Source: Nanobdellati archaeon
GTDB taxonomy: Archaea; EX4484-52; GLR71
Direction: 5' to 3'
DNA: 64,000 nucleotides
Assembly: GCA_019429125.1 (NCBI GenBank)
Contig: JAHYJO010000001.1
Coordinates: 90,065-154,064 of the forward strand
In this document: positions 8,246 through 17,053 of the stretch, piece by piece
How positions within the stretch are numbered: position 1 is the first letter of the stretch
Layout of the letters: the number at the start of each line of letters is the position of its first letter
Position numbers and translations under genes: made by a program
The notes under the pieces: model-generated
Database searches by the model: none
What the model was told of the DNA's origin: nothing
Seen by the model: only the letters and a program-made list of their open reading frames with translations

Positions 8246-8579
8246 GGAGTTATAATTTATATTGGTAACTGTAGGTATTTATGTTTTTAGTTGTTAATTT
8301 TTGATAAAAAAGAGCAGTGTTTTTTTAAAGCGTTGTTTTCTATCTTTATTTTAAAAAAAAGGCTAATATAGTTTTTTTGAACAATTATGTGTCCATTTGA
8401 ATCTTTGTTTTATTTTTTAAGGGTGTATTATAGGTGTTATTTAGGTAAGTGGAACTGTTTTCAGACAACCTTATATATACTGGCAGATAATATGTAGTTA
8501 ATCGGTTCTGTGAGATGTATCAATATTCTCTATAGGACGTAGGTTTTTTATTGAACAAATAAAAACTTGGTGAATAAAT
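8246..8579 (+). promoter_or_regulatory. S-layer gene promoter and leader
   Basis: This 334-bp gap before the S-layer gene holds a strong TATA box, TTATATATAC at 8471-8480. It implies a transcript with a leader of about 75 bases. GGTGA precedes the ATG at 8580. The upstream part is T-rich and contains no open frame I would support. Confidence 0.6.
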
Positions 8580-10727
8580 ATGCAATTAAGAAAAATCGGA
8601 ACAGCACTTGTTGGTGCTGTATTGACGAGCGCAACTCTAATGGGTGGCGCTTTGGCTGCTGATTTGGGAACTTTCCCTGCACCATTCGCAACTGATAATG
8701 GAATTCAATCCACTATTGTTGTCGGATCAAGTGGATCAGTACAAGATGTTATAGGCGCAATAAACATTGGCGCAGCTCTAGCACAGGTTGGCGGTACAGT
8801 CGCTGGCGGTGTAGGTGCAACTACAACAGCTACAGGAGTAAAGACAGATGATTTAAAACTTAATGAAGCTGTAAATGTTTTAGGTACAACTCTTAAAGGC
8901 AATAAAATCGCAGGTCTTATTGATACAAAAATAACTTTTGATGATGGAACAAAATCAAGAAATTATGATGTTCATGAAGAGATAGGTCTAACACCAACTC
9001 TTAAGGTTCTTTCCAGTGTTGATGATGCTGATTTTGGAGCAGAGATTGTACTTGCAACTATAAATAAACCAGCTGTAACATACACATATGTTTTTGAAAA
9101 GGATTCAAACATGGATATTTCTAAAATAACAGCTACAAATCCACTTGAAGTTACAATACTTGGTAAGAGACTTAAAATAACTAACGTTGATAATGCATCT
9201 AATTCAATAACAGTACAAGAAGGTATGGAAGTTGCAATGGGTATGGATACTAAAGTAGAAATTGATGGCAAAGTGCTTGAAGTTACTGCAATAGGTCAGG
9301 GTACTGCTGCATTCAAAGTTGGTGTACATACGGCATTTATTAACTATAATTCCGAGTCTCCTGTAACTAAAGAAATTGGAACATCCGGTATTAAAGTAAC
9401 ACTTGATAACCTTCTTTATACAGATGATGCAGGTTCAAGACAGGTTCTTGTAACTGCTGGAACATCAACAACTGATACAATAACTGATGGTGATCCAATG
9501 ACTATGTTTGGTGAAGTTGATGATTCAACTGATGCTGTATGGCTTTGGTCTATAGAGGCTTCAGAGACTCCTGGTGAGGAGCTCAGAATTGGTGCTAAAC
9601 ATAACCAGAAATATGATGAACTTGATGAAGATGTAATAACTCTTGGCAACAAACTATCATTCCCTAATGACTATGCTGCTATATCTCTTGATGCATTAAC
9701 TGTTTCCGATTTTGGTAGATATGAACTATATTTTGAAACGGTTGACTTTACTGTTGGTCCAGATGAACAATCTATTACTACAATTGAAAATGTAAATGTT
9801 ATAACTTTGCGTGCAATTGATGGAAACGATGATGGATTTAAAGTCAGTGTACCAGGTAGTATTGATGAAGATGCAGATATTGTTTATATCGGTTTGAAGG
9901 ATACTACTAATGGTGGTCTTATATATGGGTTTAAAAACTCAAATAATAAGAACCAGATTGCATCATACGGTGAGGAATCTGCTGCTGAGTTTAACTTGAC
10001 TTTTGAAGATACAGTTATGGCTGTTGCAGGTGATAATGAAACAAATCAGGTTACTATTACTGATGCAAACAATGACATAATAGCTCTTAATGTAAGTGCT
10101 ACATGGAATTCATTACAAAAGAAAACTGATGCAGAGGCTGATGATGTTGTTATTGCAACTAAATCTAAGGGTACAGAAGAAAATGATGTAAGAATGACTT
10201 ACGGAACTCTTATTTTGGCACCTAAAGCAAATGCAGAGAAGGATAAAGTAATCTTCGAAGTACCTGCTGAAGTTCTTAAAGTAACTGTAACTGTTAGTGG
10301 ACCTGGTTCATCTGTAACTACTGTTGCTGGTGTTGCTGGTGGATACACTCCTGCTGCACTTCCTGCTACAGGTATTGCAAAGCTTGACAGTGATGCTGAA
10401 GCTGCAAAGACTGGTAACTTAATCCTAGTTGGTGGTCCTGCTGTAAACAGTATTGTTGCTGAACTTGCTGCTGCTGGTAAGACTCGAACTACTGCTCAGT
10501 GGAGAACTGAAACTGATGGTGTAAGAGATTATAAAGACAGTGCTCTTATACAGGCAGTTGACAGTGCATTCACAAACGGTAAAACAGCTCTTGTAGTTGC
10601 TGGTTATGGTGCTGATGACACAGGTAACGCTGCATACGTTCTACAGAACTATGCTAAGTTCGCTGATCAGCTTGCTGGTAAGTCTGAAGTAACTGTTACA
10701 GGTACAACAACTGATGCTGTACAGTAA
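8580..10727 (+). CDS. S-layer protein
   Basis: A 26-residue signal peptide (ending GGALA) is followed by a Thr/Ala/Asp-rich, beta-rich extracellular protein of 715 residues. The start (DLGTFPAPFATDNGIQSTIV) and the C-terminal module (NLILVGGPAVN, then TALVVAGYGA) match the general plan of archaeal S-layer proteins of the Methanococcus type. The mature protein should form the cell-surface lattice. Codon use differs from most neighbours: fewer T-ending codons and more A and C, fitting very high expression. It is monocistronic, with a strong TATA box upstream and a hairpin plus T-run downstream. The C-terminal module is shared with the regulator at 35227-36171. Confidence 0.88.
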   Translation: MQLRKIGTALVGAVLTSATLMGGALAADLGTFPAPFATDNGIQSTIVVGSSGSVQDVIGAINIGAALAQVGGTVAGGVGATTTATGVKTDDLKLNEAVNVLGTTLKGNKIAGLIDTKITFDDGTKSRNYDVHEEIGLTPTLKVLSSVDDADFGAEIVLATINKPAVTYTYVFEKDSNMDISKITATNPLEVTILGKRLKITNVDNASNSITVQEGMEVAMGMDTKVEIDGKVLEVTAIGQGTAAFKVGVHTAFINYNSESPVTKEIGTSGIKVTLDNLLYTDDAGSRQVLVTAGTSTTDTITDGDPMTMFGEVDDSTDAVWLWSIEASETPGEELRIGAKHNQKYDELDEDVITLGNKLSFPNDYAAISLDALTVSDFGRYELYFETVDFTVGPDEQSITTIENVNVITLRAIDGNDDGFKVSVPGSIDEDADIVYIGLKDTTNGGLIYGFKNSNNKNQIASYGEESAAEFNLTFEDTVMAVAGDNETNQVTITDANNDIIALNVSATWNSLQKKTDAEADDVVIATKSKGTEENDVRMTYGTLILAPKANAEKDKVIFEVPAEVLKVTVTVSGPGSSVTTVAGVAGGYTPAALPATGIAKLDSDAEAAKTGNLILVGGPAVNSIVAELAAAGKTRTTAQWRTETDGVRDYKDSALIQAVDSAFTNGKTALVVAGYGADDTGNAAYVLQNYAKFADQLAGKSEVTVTGTTTDAVQ

Positions 10728-10738
10728 ATTGTTTGAAT

Positions 10739-10774
10739 GAGGAGCTTTATGCTCCTCTTTTTCTTTTCTTTTTT
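10739..10774 (+). terminator. Hairpin and T-run after S-layer gene
   Basis: The seven-base arms GAGGAGC (10739-10745) and GCTCCTC (10751-10757) enclose a TTTAT loop and are followed by a long T-rich run. This fits transcription termination of the highly expressed S-layer gene. Confidence 0.75.
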
Positions 10775-10872
10775 AATGTTGATTATTTGTTCTTGAAAAT
10801 TTTATTTTTTGTGTGGTATGAGTATTTTTATAAGTATTAGGATTCCTTATTCTCTAAAAAATGTGGATATTT

Positions 10873-11182
10873 ATGATTACATCGACTAAAATATTGATTG
10901 CTGAATAAGTATCAACAGATTTAGCTTTAAGAAATTCCGCAGATAGATTCTTTGATTTTATTGATTCAATTAAACAAGATAATATAATTATTGATTTTAA
11001 AACGGTTGAATTTATATCTCAATCGTTTGCACATCAGTATTATTTAAGAAAAAAAGTTCTAAAAAAATAATTAATGAAATAAATATGTCATTAAATATAA
11101 AAAAATGTTTAAAATTGTTTCAGAACAAAAACAAAAAAAGCAAGTAATTACTATGAATGCATCTGATGCGATAAGTATTTGA
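10873..11182 (+). pseudogene. STAS-like (DUF4325) protein, decayed
   Basis: The frame starts MITSTKILIAE, hits an in-frame TAA, then continues in the same frame with VSTDLALRNSADRFFDFIDS and IDFKTVEFISQSFAHQYYL. This is the core of STAS-like DUF4325 proteins, which usually accompany signalling or mobile-element genes. After KKVLKK another stop occurs. The rest (INEINMSLNIKK, then MFKIVSEQ and VITMNASDAISI) is spread over two further frames. One nonsense change plus two frameshifts make it a pseudogene. It is too broken to appear in the ORF track and sits at the edge of the accessory patch. Confidence 0.75.
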
Positions 11183-11258
11183 GAAAGTTAGTTGGTTTTT
11201 TAGTGATTGGTGTTGTAGTAATTAATTATATTATACTTTTGTATATTTTATTTTTCCA

Positions 11259-11304
11259 ATATGTCTGCATATAATTTAATGATTACTTTTTGTGATGTGT
11301 CTAT
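11259..11304 (-). repeat. Degenerate copy of the promoter/operator repeat
   Basis: The sequence CTGCATATAATTTAATGATTAC, then TTTTTGTGATGTGT, aligns with the exact 58-bp repeats at 11652 and 12904 with roughly 70% identity by eye. No intact gene lies downstream of it on the minus strand. Confidence 0.5.
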
Positions 11305-11645
11305 GATGTTTTTTCAATAACTTCCCAATGTCCACCTTTATCAGGACCTATGCGTTTAAGCCGACCTTTTTCTTTTAGCTTCTTGATGTTTTCTTTTATC
11401 TTTCTTTGAGAAATATCCATCAATTCAGATAATTCATTTGCTGAAATACCAGCATCTTTAAGTATAAATTTTATAATATTCTTTTGATTTTTGGTTAATT
11501 TTTCTCCGACCTTTTCAGTGACCTTTTCTCCGACCTTACCATTCAATATTGAAAGATTTTTTCGTTTAAAAACAGCCACAAACGTACCAAATACATCTTT
11601 AAATTCAGTTTCGGGCTCTTTGAATGTTTTTGTTTCTAAATACAT
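11301..11645 (-). pseudogene. C-terminal fragment of an AlbA_2-family regulator
   Basis: The 114-residue product corresponds to the end of AlbA_2/Schlafen-like transcription regulators. It begins in the middle of the usual protein (ETKTFKEPETEFKDVFGTF), has the repeated VGEKVTEKVGEKLTKNQK linker, and ends in a winged helix (ISANELSELMDISQRKIKEN) with RIGPDKGGHWEVI. The ATP-binding-like N-terminal half is missing. The ORF starts seven bases from an exact copy of the 58-bp promoter repeat, so it may still be transcribed, possibly leaderless, as a stand-alone DNA-binding domain. I class it as a remnant, but a functional small regulator is possible. Confidence 0.65.
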
Positions 11646-11651
11646 AATTGG

Positions 11652-11709
11652 GTTTGTTCAACTTGCCTGTATATAATTTAGTGACCACTTTTGGTGGTGT
11701 ATTTAGGGA
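11652..11709 (-). repeat. 58-bp direct repeat, copy A (promoter/operator-like)
   Basis: This copy is identical over 58 bp to 12904-12961 in the same orientation. It contains the inverted repeat ACCAC-TTTTG-GTGGT next to a minus-strand TATA-like element (AATTATATACAGG). On the minus strand the TATA sits about 27-30 bp before ATG 11645. The two copies bracket the HEPN/MNT pair. Confidence 0.85.
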
Positions 11710-11737
11710 GTTTTACTTAGTTATGTATTTTTTGAGA

Positions 11738-12253
11738 CTAAATTTTGCTATTAATTATTTCTTTGACTTTTGATACAAACATTACTGTATTGATTCTTAA
11801 TTGTTCTATCTCATCATTATCAAATAGTATGTTTGCGGAATATGATGCAAGTTCTCGTTTGTTTTTTGAGTCTACATAGAATAAGATGTCTTTATAATTA
11901 AGAAAAAGTGAGATTAATTCTATATCGTTTCTTGTTAATTCTTTACTGTAAAATTCTTTAATTAGGATACAGAGTGTTGCAAGGTGACTTTTTGAAGAAT
12001 AGCCTTTACTTAATATTAATGCCAATGCAGCATGGTAACAGGCATAATAACATCCGGTTATTGCCCAGTCTGGATAATTCAACTGTATTGCATCTTTTAT
12101 GAAATTGAGATTATGTTTGGCTTTTTGGAAATGACCTTTTATTTCTCCTTTTGATGATTCTTTTTTAATTATTTTTTTATGTATAAAATTTTCTATTCTT
12201 TTTTCAACTAAATGTGGATTATTAAGCATATTATTTAATTCGTAGATATTCAT
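11738..12253 (-). CDS. HEPN-domain protein (toxin-like partner)
   Basis: This 171-residue helical protein has the HEPN core (HFQKAKHNLNFIKDAIQLN, then DWAITGCYYACYHAALALIL and KSHLATLC). HEPN proteins paired with minimal nucleotidyltransferases act as RNase toxins or as regulators held in check by the partner. The RX4-6H catalytic motif is not obvious here, so RNase activity is uncertain. The gene starts inside the end of the MNT gene (23-bp overlap, 12231-12253), so the pair is cotranscribed and probably translationally coupled. The pair lies between two identical 58-bp direct repeats in a patch of decayed genes, which suggests acquisition as a unit. Confidence 0.75.
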   Translation of the reverse strand: MNIYELNNMLNNPHLVEKRIENFIHKKIIKKESSKGEIKGHFQKAKHNLNFIKDAIQLNYPDWAITGCYYACYHAALALILSKGYSSKSHLATLCILIKEFYSKELTRNDIELISLFLNYKDILFYVDSKNKRELASYSANILFDNDEIEQLRINTVMFVSKVKEIINSKI

Positions 12254-12845
12254 CGTAAATGCACGTATAATAGTATATATGGTTGGTTAACGGATAACCT
12301 GTCTCAATTGCAGATTGAATGACTGGTTCTTCTTTAATTTTAATTTCTTTTTTGAATTTTGGAAGTGTGATCTGAAAATCATTTATTTTCATAGATGTTT
12401 GTGTCTCAACATAGTTTTTTGCATTTGTTGTATCTATTTTTTTATTTGATATGAGCAAAATATCTATATCGGATTCTTTTGTATAATTATTTTTTGCAGT
12501 TGATCCGAAAAGGAACATGATTATCGGTTTTTCGTCTAAGGTGTCTATAAATATGTTAATTGCGTCTTTTCTGAGAGTATTTAATTGTTGCATTTTTTCT
12601 GTGTCAAAACAGGTAAATAATGCATATGTCTCTTTTGTTTTTTTTATTTTGTATCTTTTCATATTCCCTTCTTTTTCAGAACTTAAGATTCTTGAGAGTT
12701 CAAGTTTATTTAGGAATCTGTATGCACTGTTTTCATTAAGTTCTGTTTTTCTGGCAAGTTCTCTAAGGTGAATACATTGATTCTTATTTTCATAGAAGAA
12801 TCTAAGGATTCTTTCAATTCCCGGAGTTATAATATTGTTTAACAT
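12231..12845 (-). CDS. Winged-helix plus MNT nucleotidyltransferase (antitoxin-like)
   Basis: Residues 1-75 form a winged helix-turn-helix (CIHLRELARKTELNENSAYRFLNKLE). Residues 105-135 hold the minimal nucleotidyltransferase signature FGS-x10-D-x-D (G114, S115, D126, D128: LFGSTAKNNYTKESDIDILL). In HEPN/MNT systems the MNT enzyme is the antitoxin, and some members AMPylate the HEPN protein. Here the fused DNA-binding domain could also give autoregulation at the palindrome in the upstream 58-bp repeat. It is first in a two-gene unit with the HEPN gene. The nucleotidyltransferase residues look intact. Confidence 0.8.
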   Translation of the reverse strand: MLNNIITPGIERILRFFYENKNQCIHLRELARKTELNENSAYRFLNKLELSRILSSEKEGNMKRYKIKKTKETYALFTCFDTEKMQQLNTLRKDAINIFIDTLDEKPIIMFLFGSTAKNNYTKESDIDILLISNKKIDTTNAKNYVETQTSMKINDFQITLPKFKKEIKIKEEPVIQSAIETGYPLTNHIYYYTCIYDEYLRIK

Positions 12846-12903
12846 ATTTCAACAATTGTTTAATTGTTTTAAACAGTTATATGTTTGTTGGTTATATCAA
12901 TAT

Positions 12904-12961
12904 GTTTGTTCAACTTGCCTGTATATAATTTAGTGACCACTTTTGGTGGTGTATTTAGGGA
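12904..12961 (-). repeat. 58-bp direct repeat, copy B (promoter/operator-like)
   Basis: Identical to 11652-11709. On the minus strand the TATA-like element predicts a transcript start near 12900, about 55 bases before the MNT start codon. The ACCAC-N5-GTGGT palindrome lies just upstream of the TATA, where a bound protein could control it. Confidence 0.85.
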
Positions 12962-13004
12962 AATGTCTTTTAATATTTAAAATTATACATACCTTATCTA
13001 TTTT

Positions 13005-14144
13005 ATGGATAAAATAAAGGCAAAATTGAAGCAGATGCCATCTGATTTTGTTGTGAAAGAGATATTACCTGATAAGCGCATTCTTGATATTAATACCCAA
13101 TTTGATTATCCAAATGAGGGAAATACTTTACATTGTATACTTAAAAAAGAGGATTTTGATCAGTTCCGCGCTGTAGGCATCATTGCATCTGAATTGGGAA
13201 TTGCTTCAAAAGATGTTGCTATATGTGGAACAAAGGATAAGATAGCGCATACAACACAGAGAGTGTCTATTAAAGGGTGTAAGAGTGTTGATATAGATAA
13301 ACTTGTGTTGGGCGACATAAGTATTAAATATCTTGGCAGAGGGCCTGAATTGCGCATTGGTGAGCTTTACGGCAATCACTTTGAGATTGTTTTGAGAGGC
13401 ATTGATATAGATAAAGAGGAACTCTCAAAATATCTTCAAAAAATAAAAGACAATCCTAAATTTCCCAATCATTTCGGTGAGCAGAGGTTTGGGTCTATAA
13501 GACCTATATCACACATTGTAGGAAAACATGTAATTCTTGGTGATTTTAAGGGTGCTGTGCTTGATTATATCTGTCTTTGCTTTCCTCGGGAGTCTGAAAT
13601 GATACAAAAAGCCAGAATTAAGGCAAAGAGTGACATTAAGGCTGCTCTTGAACTGTTTCCTAAGTCTTCATATTATGAGCGGGTGATGATGTCTCATCTG
13701 ATTGAGAAACCAGAGGATTATCGTGGTGCCTTTTTTAGGTTGCCACCCAATCTTCAGAAACTTATGGTGCACGCTTATCAGTCATATCTTTTTAATAGGA
13801 TTTTAGATAAAGTAATAGCTTCAGGTTTTGGTAATCGTATGCTTGAGATACCTCTGTTCGGGTTTGGGATGAACATACCAAAAGATCCTAAATTAGTTGC
13901 TATAATGCGCGAGGTCCTTAAGGCAGAGAATATTAGTCTTGGTAATTTTAGGGATGATTCTTCAAGACAATTGGGGTCAAAAGGTGGTCGCAGAAAGGCA
14001 TTTCAGACTGCAGAACAATTTAAGGTTGTAGAAATCGGTGACGATGAACTTAATTTAGGAAAAATAAAATGTAAAATATCTTTCTCGCTTCGTAAAGGGA
14101 CATATGCAACTGTTTTTTTAGGTAATAATTTTGACTTGTCTTGA
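13005..14144 (+). CDS. truD: tRNA pseudouridine(13) synthase TruD
   Basis: TruD isomerises uridine 13 of certain tRNAs. The N-terminal motif DFVVKEI, the catalytic block CGTKDK (Asp about residue 78), and the PNHFGEQRFG motif near residue 154 are all present, as is the later insertion domain of the family. At 379 residues it is slightly short for archaeal members but shows no break. The start ATG 13005 lies just after the accessory patch, and the gene has its own AT-rich promoter. A second pseudouridine synthase, TruA, lies at 54764. Confidence 0.92.
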   Translation: MDKIKAKLKQMPSDFVVKEILPDKRILDINTQFDYPNEGNTLHCILKKEDFDQFRAVGIIASELGIASKDVAICGTKDKIAHTTQRVSIKGCKSVDIDKLVLGDISIKYLGRGPELRIGELYGNHFEIVLRGIDIDKEELSKYLQKIKDNPKFPNHFGEQRFGSIRPISHIVGKHVILGDFKGAVLDYICLCFPRESEMIQKARIKAKSDIKAALELFPKSSYYERVMMSHLIEKPEDYRGAFFRLPPNLQKLMVHAYQSYLFNRILDKVIASGFGNRMLEIPLFGFGMNIPKDPKLVAIMREVLKAENISLGNFRDDSSRQLGSKGGRRKAFQTAEQFKVVEIGDDELNLGKIKCKISFSLRKGTYATVFLGNNFDLS

Positions 14145-14147
14145 AAT

Positions 14148-14582
14148 TTATTTGTTTGCTCTAATTATCCATGCTGTATATGTTTCATTGTTGCCTAAAT
14201 CACAGTCACATCTGCAGTGTTTTTCGGTATTTGCATCTATGAACGGGTCAAGGTCAGTCGGTTTTTCTGATGGGTAGCATGAACAGTCATAGTTTAAGTC
14301 AGGGTGGTTTTGTATTGCAAGACATTGTTCTTTTGCAAAACTATTGTTGTAGCTTGTAAACATTATCCAGCCAGTACCAAGTATAAGTATAATAAATATC
14401 GTAATGACTATGGTTTTTGTAAAGTCTTTTTTTGGTATTTCGTCTTTTTGAGAAGTCTTGTTTTTTGTATCTGTCTCTTTAGTCTCAATTACTTTTTTAT
14501 TGATATCTTTTTTTTGAGTATTTTTAAGTTTATTATCATTATCTTCAATTTCTTTTTCGGTGGTATCTTTTTCCCCCATCAT
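14148..14582 (-). CDS. Membrane-anchored Cys-rich hypothetical protein
   Basis: A highly charged N-terminal region of about 50 residues (Lys/Asp/Glu/Thr-rich) precedes one membrane helix (TKTIVITIFIILILGTGWIMF) and an exposed C-terminal domain of about 75 residues with six cysteines, including CSCYPSE and CRCDCD. The Cys pattern suggests disulfides or metal binding outside the membrane. No family is recognised. It is convergent with truD, ending three bases from it, and it follows the gene at 14621 on the same strand with a short gap. Start ATG 14582 or 14579. Confidence 0.6.
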   Translation of the reverse strand: MMGEKDTTEKEIEDNDNKLKNTQKKDINKKVIETKETDTKNKTSQKDEIPKKDFTKTIVITIFIILILGTGWIMFTSYNNSFAKEQCLAIQNHPDLNYDCSCYPSEKPTDLDPFIDANTEKHCRCDCDLGNNETYTAWIIRANK

Positions 14583-14620
14583 GTATCACATAAAATATTG
14601 TAAGTATATAAGTATTTGGT

Positions 14621-15322
14621 TTATTGGTATATATTAAAGATGGTCTCAAGTTCGTCTTTTTCGACAAAACCTTTTCTTATAGTGTCAAAATTGATTATCA
14701 TTGCTGGTAAATTATCTATATCTATATTGTAGCTATTACGTATTGTGCTTATCAATGGGTCTTTATCATATTCACCGTCTATTGATAGAACTACAAGTTT
14801 TCCGTGTTTTTTGTATCCGTTTTCTTGTTTTGTGTCATCATTGTATTTTTTTACAAATTCGTCAAGTATGTATCCTTGTATTTCTGAAGTTTTATCATCT
14901 ATCTTGTAAAAATACAGTATAGGTGTATACTCATCTTTGCATGAATCCTGATAGTTGTGTATATGATTATAAAATTTTATTTCCATCAGGAAATATCTGC
15001 GTTTCAGGTATTCAAATTCTGTTTTTTTGAAATCAGATGCACTACCGTATCGTTGCAGTTCACGGCCAGTCTCGCCAAGGTCTTTACTTATCATTTCTAT
15101 TCTAGGGGTTAGTATCTTACAATCTATGTTTCCTATGTTTTCTAAAAATATCCATTCTATATTATAGCTTTCACTGTTTAGTTCATTGTCTTTTATTATG
15201 TTTAATACTTCATTAGTCCTGTAATTGTCAAGAACCCAACCTATCATGATACCGCTTGTGAAGATGACTATTGCTGCTATAAGGCTTGTTATAAATATGT
15301 GTTTTATGTATTGTTCTTTCAT
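14621..15322 (-). CDS. Membrane-anchored protein with thioredoxin-like C-terminal domain
   Basis: One N-terminal membrane helix (HIFITSLIAAIVIFTSGIMIGWVL) is followed by a helical middle part and a C-terminal alpha/beta segment. The latter (KLVVLSIDGEYDKDPLISTI, then IDNLPAMIINF) has the strand-helix-strand layout and cis-proline-like LPAM of thioredoxin folds. No CxxC active site is visible, so it is probably not a classical oxidoreductase. Proteins of this plan occur in DPANN archaea, as I recall them, with unknown role. It is between the glycosyltransferase and the Cys-rich membrane protein on the same strand, and it may belong to one envelope-related transcript. Confidence 0.6.
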   Translation of the reverse strand: MKEQYIKHIFITSLIAAIVIFTSGIMIGWVLDNYRTNEVLNIIKDNELNSESYNIEWIFLENIGNIDCKILTPRIEMISKDLGETGRELQRYGSASDFKKTEFEYLKRRYFLMEIKFYNHIHNYQDSCKDEYTPILYFYKIDDKTSEIQGYILDEFVKKYNDDTKQENGYKKHGKLVVLSIDGEYDKDPLISTIRNSYNIDIDNLPAMIINFDTIRKGFVEKDELETIFNIYQ

Positions 15323-15378
15323 TTAAAGTCCTCTGTTTTTGATTATGATATTAATTTCATCAGATATATTTAAAAATG

Positions 15379-16626
15379 CTACCATACTCGTTTTGATTTG
15401 CGTAATTCAAGAATTAAGGAACATATCCAGCTTAGAGTTACAATCCATGAATATACGGTGAGGAATAGTAAAAATGCTATTATAGATTTAGGGGATAAAT
15501 CTATTTTATTTTCTATAAGTTTGTGTGCTTTATACATCATGTATAATCCAATTGCTGTTATTATTAATAGTGGTATTGTTATCTTAAAATTTATGGTCAA
15601 TAATGTTTGTTTTATTGTGAGTATATCTATTAGATTAAGTATTGAGGTCTCTGCAATTATTGTTCGTTGATATATGTATTTTAACCAAGTAAATATGCCA
15701 TTAAAGACAATTGTTGTGGTTAAGAATACTATAAATATTCCTAGTATATTAAGGGGTAGCATGAATAGTCCTAAGAGCCCGAATTCTTTGTTTAAATGCA
15801 TGTGTTTGTATTTTCGTGCATTATATATGTAACCTCTAAACCATCTGATTCTTTGACGCATCAATGCTTTAAACGTGTCTGGTGCATTCGTGTGTGTTAT
15901 GCTTCTAATCTCAAATGCGATGTGTTTATGTTTGTTGTGGAGGCGTAATGCAATTTCTAGGTCTTCAGTTATGTTGTCAGCTTCATCAAAATAACCTTCA
16001 GTTTTGAGGTCTTCTGTCCTGTATACACTTAAGACACCAGGGGTTACGTACATACAGTTTATGAATGAATATAATGTTCTAAATATTGCTGCATACATGT
16101 ATTCAAATACTTGAATTTTTTCAATAATTTTTTTGTGATTTCTAATTAATATACTGCTTGAGCAACCTGATATTTCTTTCTTTCTGAAATGTTGGACAAG
16201 GCGTATTACTGATTCTTTTTCGATGTATGAATCAGCATCTACACAGGCGAACAATTCTTTTTTTGATCTTTTTAGTGCAACATTTAATGCATGGCCTTTG
16301 CCATGATTTTTTGTGCTTATGACTATTACGCCTTCTTTTTTGTATTTTTTTGCGATTTTTGCAGTGTTGTCTTTTGAGCCGTCATCTATTACAAATATTT
16401 CGTATCTGTCTTTGGGATAGTCTATATTTAATATTGATTCTATTGTTTTTGCTATTGTAGTCTCTTCATTATAGGCTGGGATTGTGAAAGTTATTGAGGG
16501 GTAATAGCCTTTTTTAGGTTTAATACTTTCTTCAATCTCTTTTTTACTTAGAAAAAGTAGATTTATCCAGATGATTGAAATGTATAATCCTATGAATGAA
16601 ATTATGAGCATGACGTATTCAAGCAT
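15379..16626 (-). CDS. Membrane glycosyltransferase, GT2 family
   Basis: This is a processive-type family 2 glycosyltransferase resembling poly-N-acetylglucosamine or cellulose synthases. It has an N-terminal membrane helix, the nucleotide-sugar domain (FTIPAYNEETTIAKTI, then VIDDGSKDN), the metal-binding aspartates in CVDADSY, an ED motif (NITEDLEIALRL), and the QRIRWFRGY form of the QxxRW motif, followed by four or so membrane helices. It probably moves a sugar from UDP- or GDP-sugar to an extracellular polysaccharide or lipid carrier. The GlmS/GlmM/GlmU-like genes at 36-41 kb could supply UDP-GlcNAc; that link is inferred. AGTGAA precedes ATG 16626. Confidence 0.85.
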   Translation of the reverse strand: MLEYVMLIISFIGLYISIIWINLLFLSKKEIEESIKPKKGYYPSITFTIPAYNEETTIAKTIESILNIDYPKDRYEIFVIDDGSKDNTAKIAKKYKKEGVIVISTKNHGKGHALNVALKRSKKELFACVDADSYIEKESVIRLVQHFRKKEISGCSSSILIRNHKKIIEKIQVFEYMYAAIFRTLYSFINCMYVTPGVLSVYRTEDLKTEGYFDEADNITEDLEIALRLHNKHKHIAFEIRSITHTNAPDTFKALMRQRIRWFRGYIYNARKYKHMHLNKEFGLLGLFMLPLNILGIFIVFLTTTIVFNGIFTWLKYIYQRTIIAETSILNLIDILTIKQTLLTINFKITIPLLIITAIGLYMMYKAHKLIENKIDLSPKSIIAFLLFLTVYSWIVTLSWICSLILELRKSKRVW

Positions 16627-16644
16627 ATTGGTTCACTTTTGTTT

Positions 16645-16983
16645 TCAATAAAGTTTTAGATAGCCTGTTATCTTGTCTATCTTTTCATCAGTATCAGGGC
16701 CTATGGCAAGTGCTGTGATTGTTCCTGATGGTACTTCTGTCTTTCCTGCATCGCGTATCAGTGCGGGTTTCATCTTTTCTGCGTTTGCTTTGTTGAATAG
16801 GTCTATAATATCTTTTTCGCTATCTATTTTTAGGACTACTTTTTTTTGGCCTTGCATTTCCCATATATTTTTGTTTTCTGCTGGTGCTTTCTTGTAGGCT
16901 TCAAGGGATGCGTGGCTCGCTTGGGCTGCCATCTTTCCTTTTCCCATATTCAAATCTTTTCGGATTATGATTGCTTGCTTCAT
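16645..16983 (-). CDS. pth2: Peptidyl-tRNA hydrolase Pth2
   Basis: Pth2 releases peptides from prematurely dissociated peptidyl-tRNA. The 112-residue protein is the normal size and has the family blocks KQAIIIRKDLNMGKGKMAAQ, ASHASLEAY, then IRDAGKTEVPSGTITALAIGP. It is close to the glycosyltransferase start (18 bp gap), so the two may share a transcript despite unrelated roles. The start ATG 16983 is standard. It is divergent from the DUF63 gene. Confidence 0.93.
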   Translation of the reverse strand: MKQAIIIRKDLNMGKGKMAAQASHASLEAYKKAPAENKNIWEMQGQKKVVLKIDSEKDIIDLFNKANAEKMKPALIRDAGKTEVPSGTITALAIGPDTDEKIDKITGYLKLY

Positions 16984-17053
16984 AGTATTTATTTTGAAAA
17001 ACTAACTTTTTAAATGCTATGTTTATATAGTTATTTTATGTTAATTAATTGGT

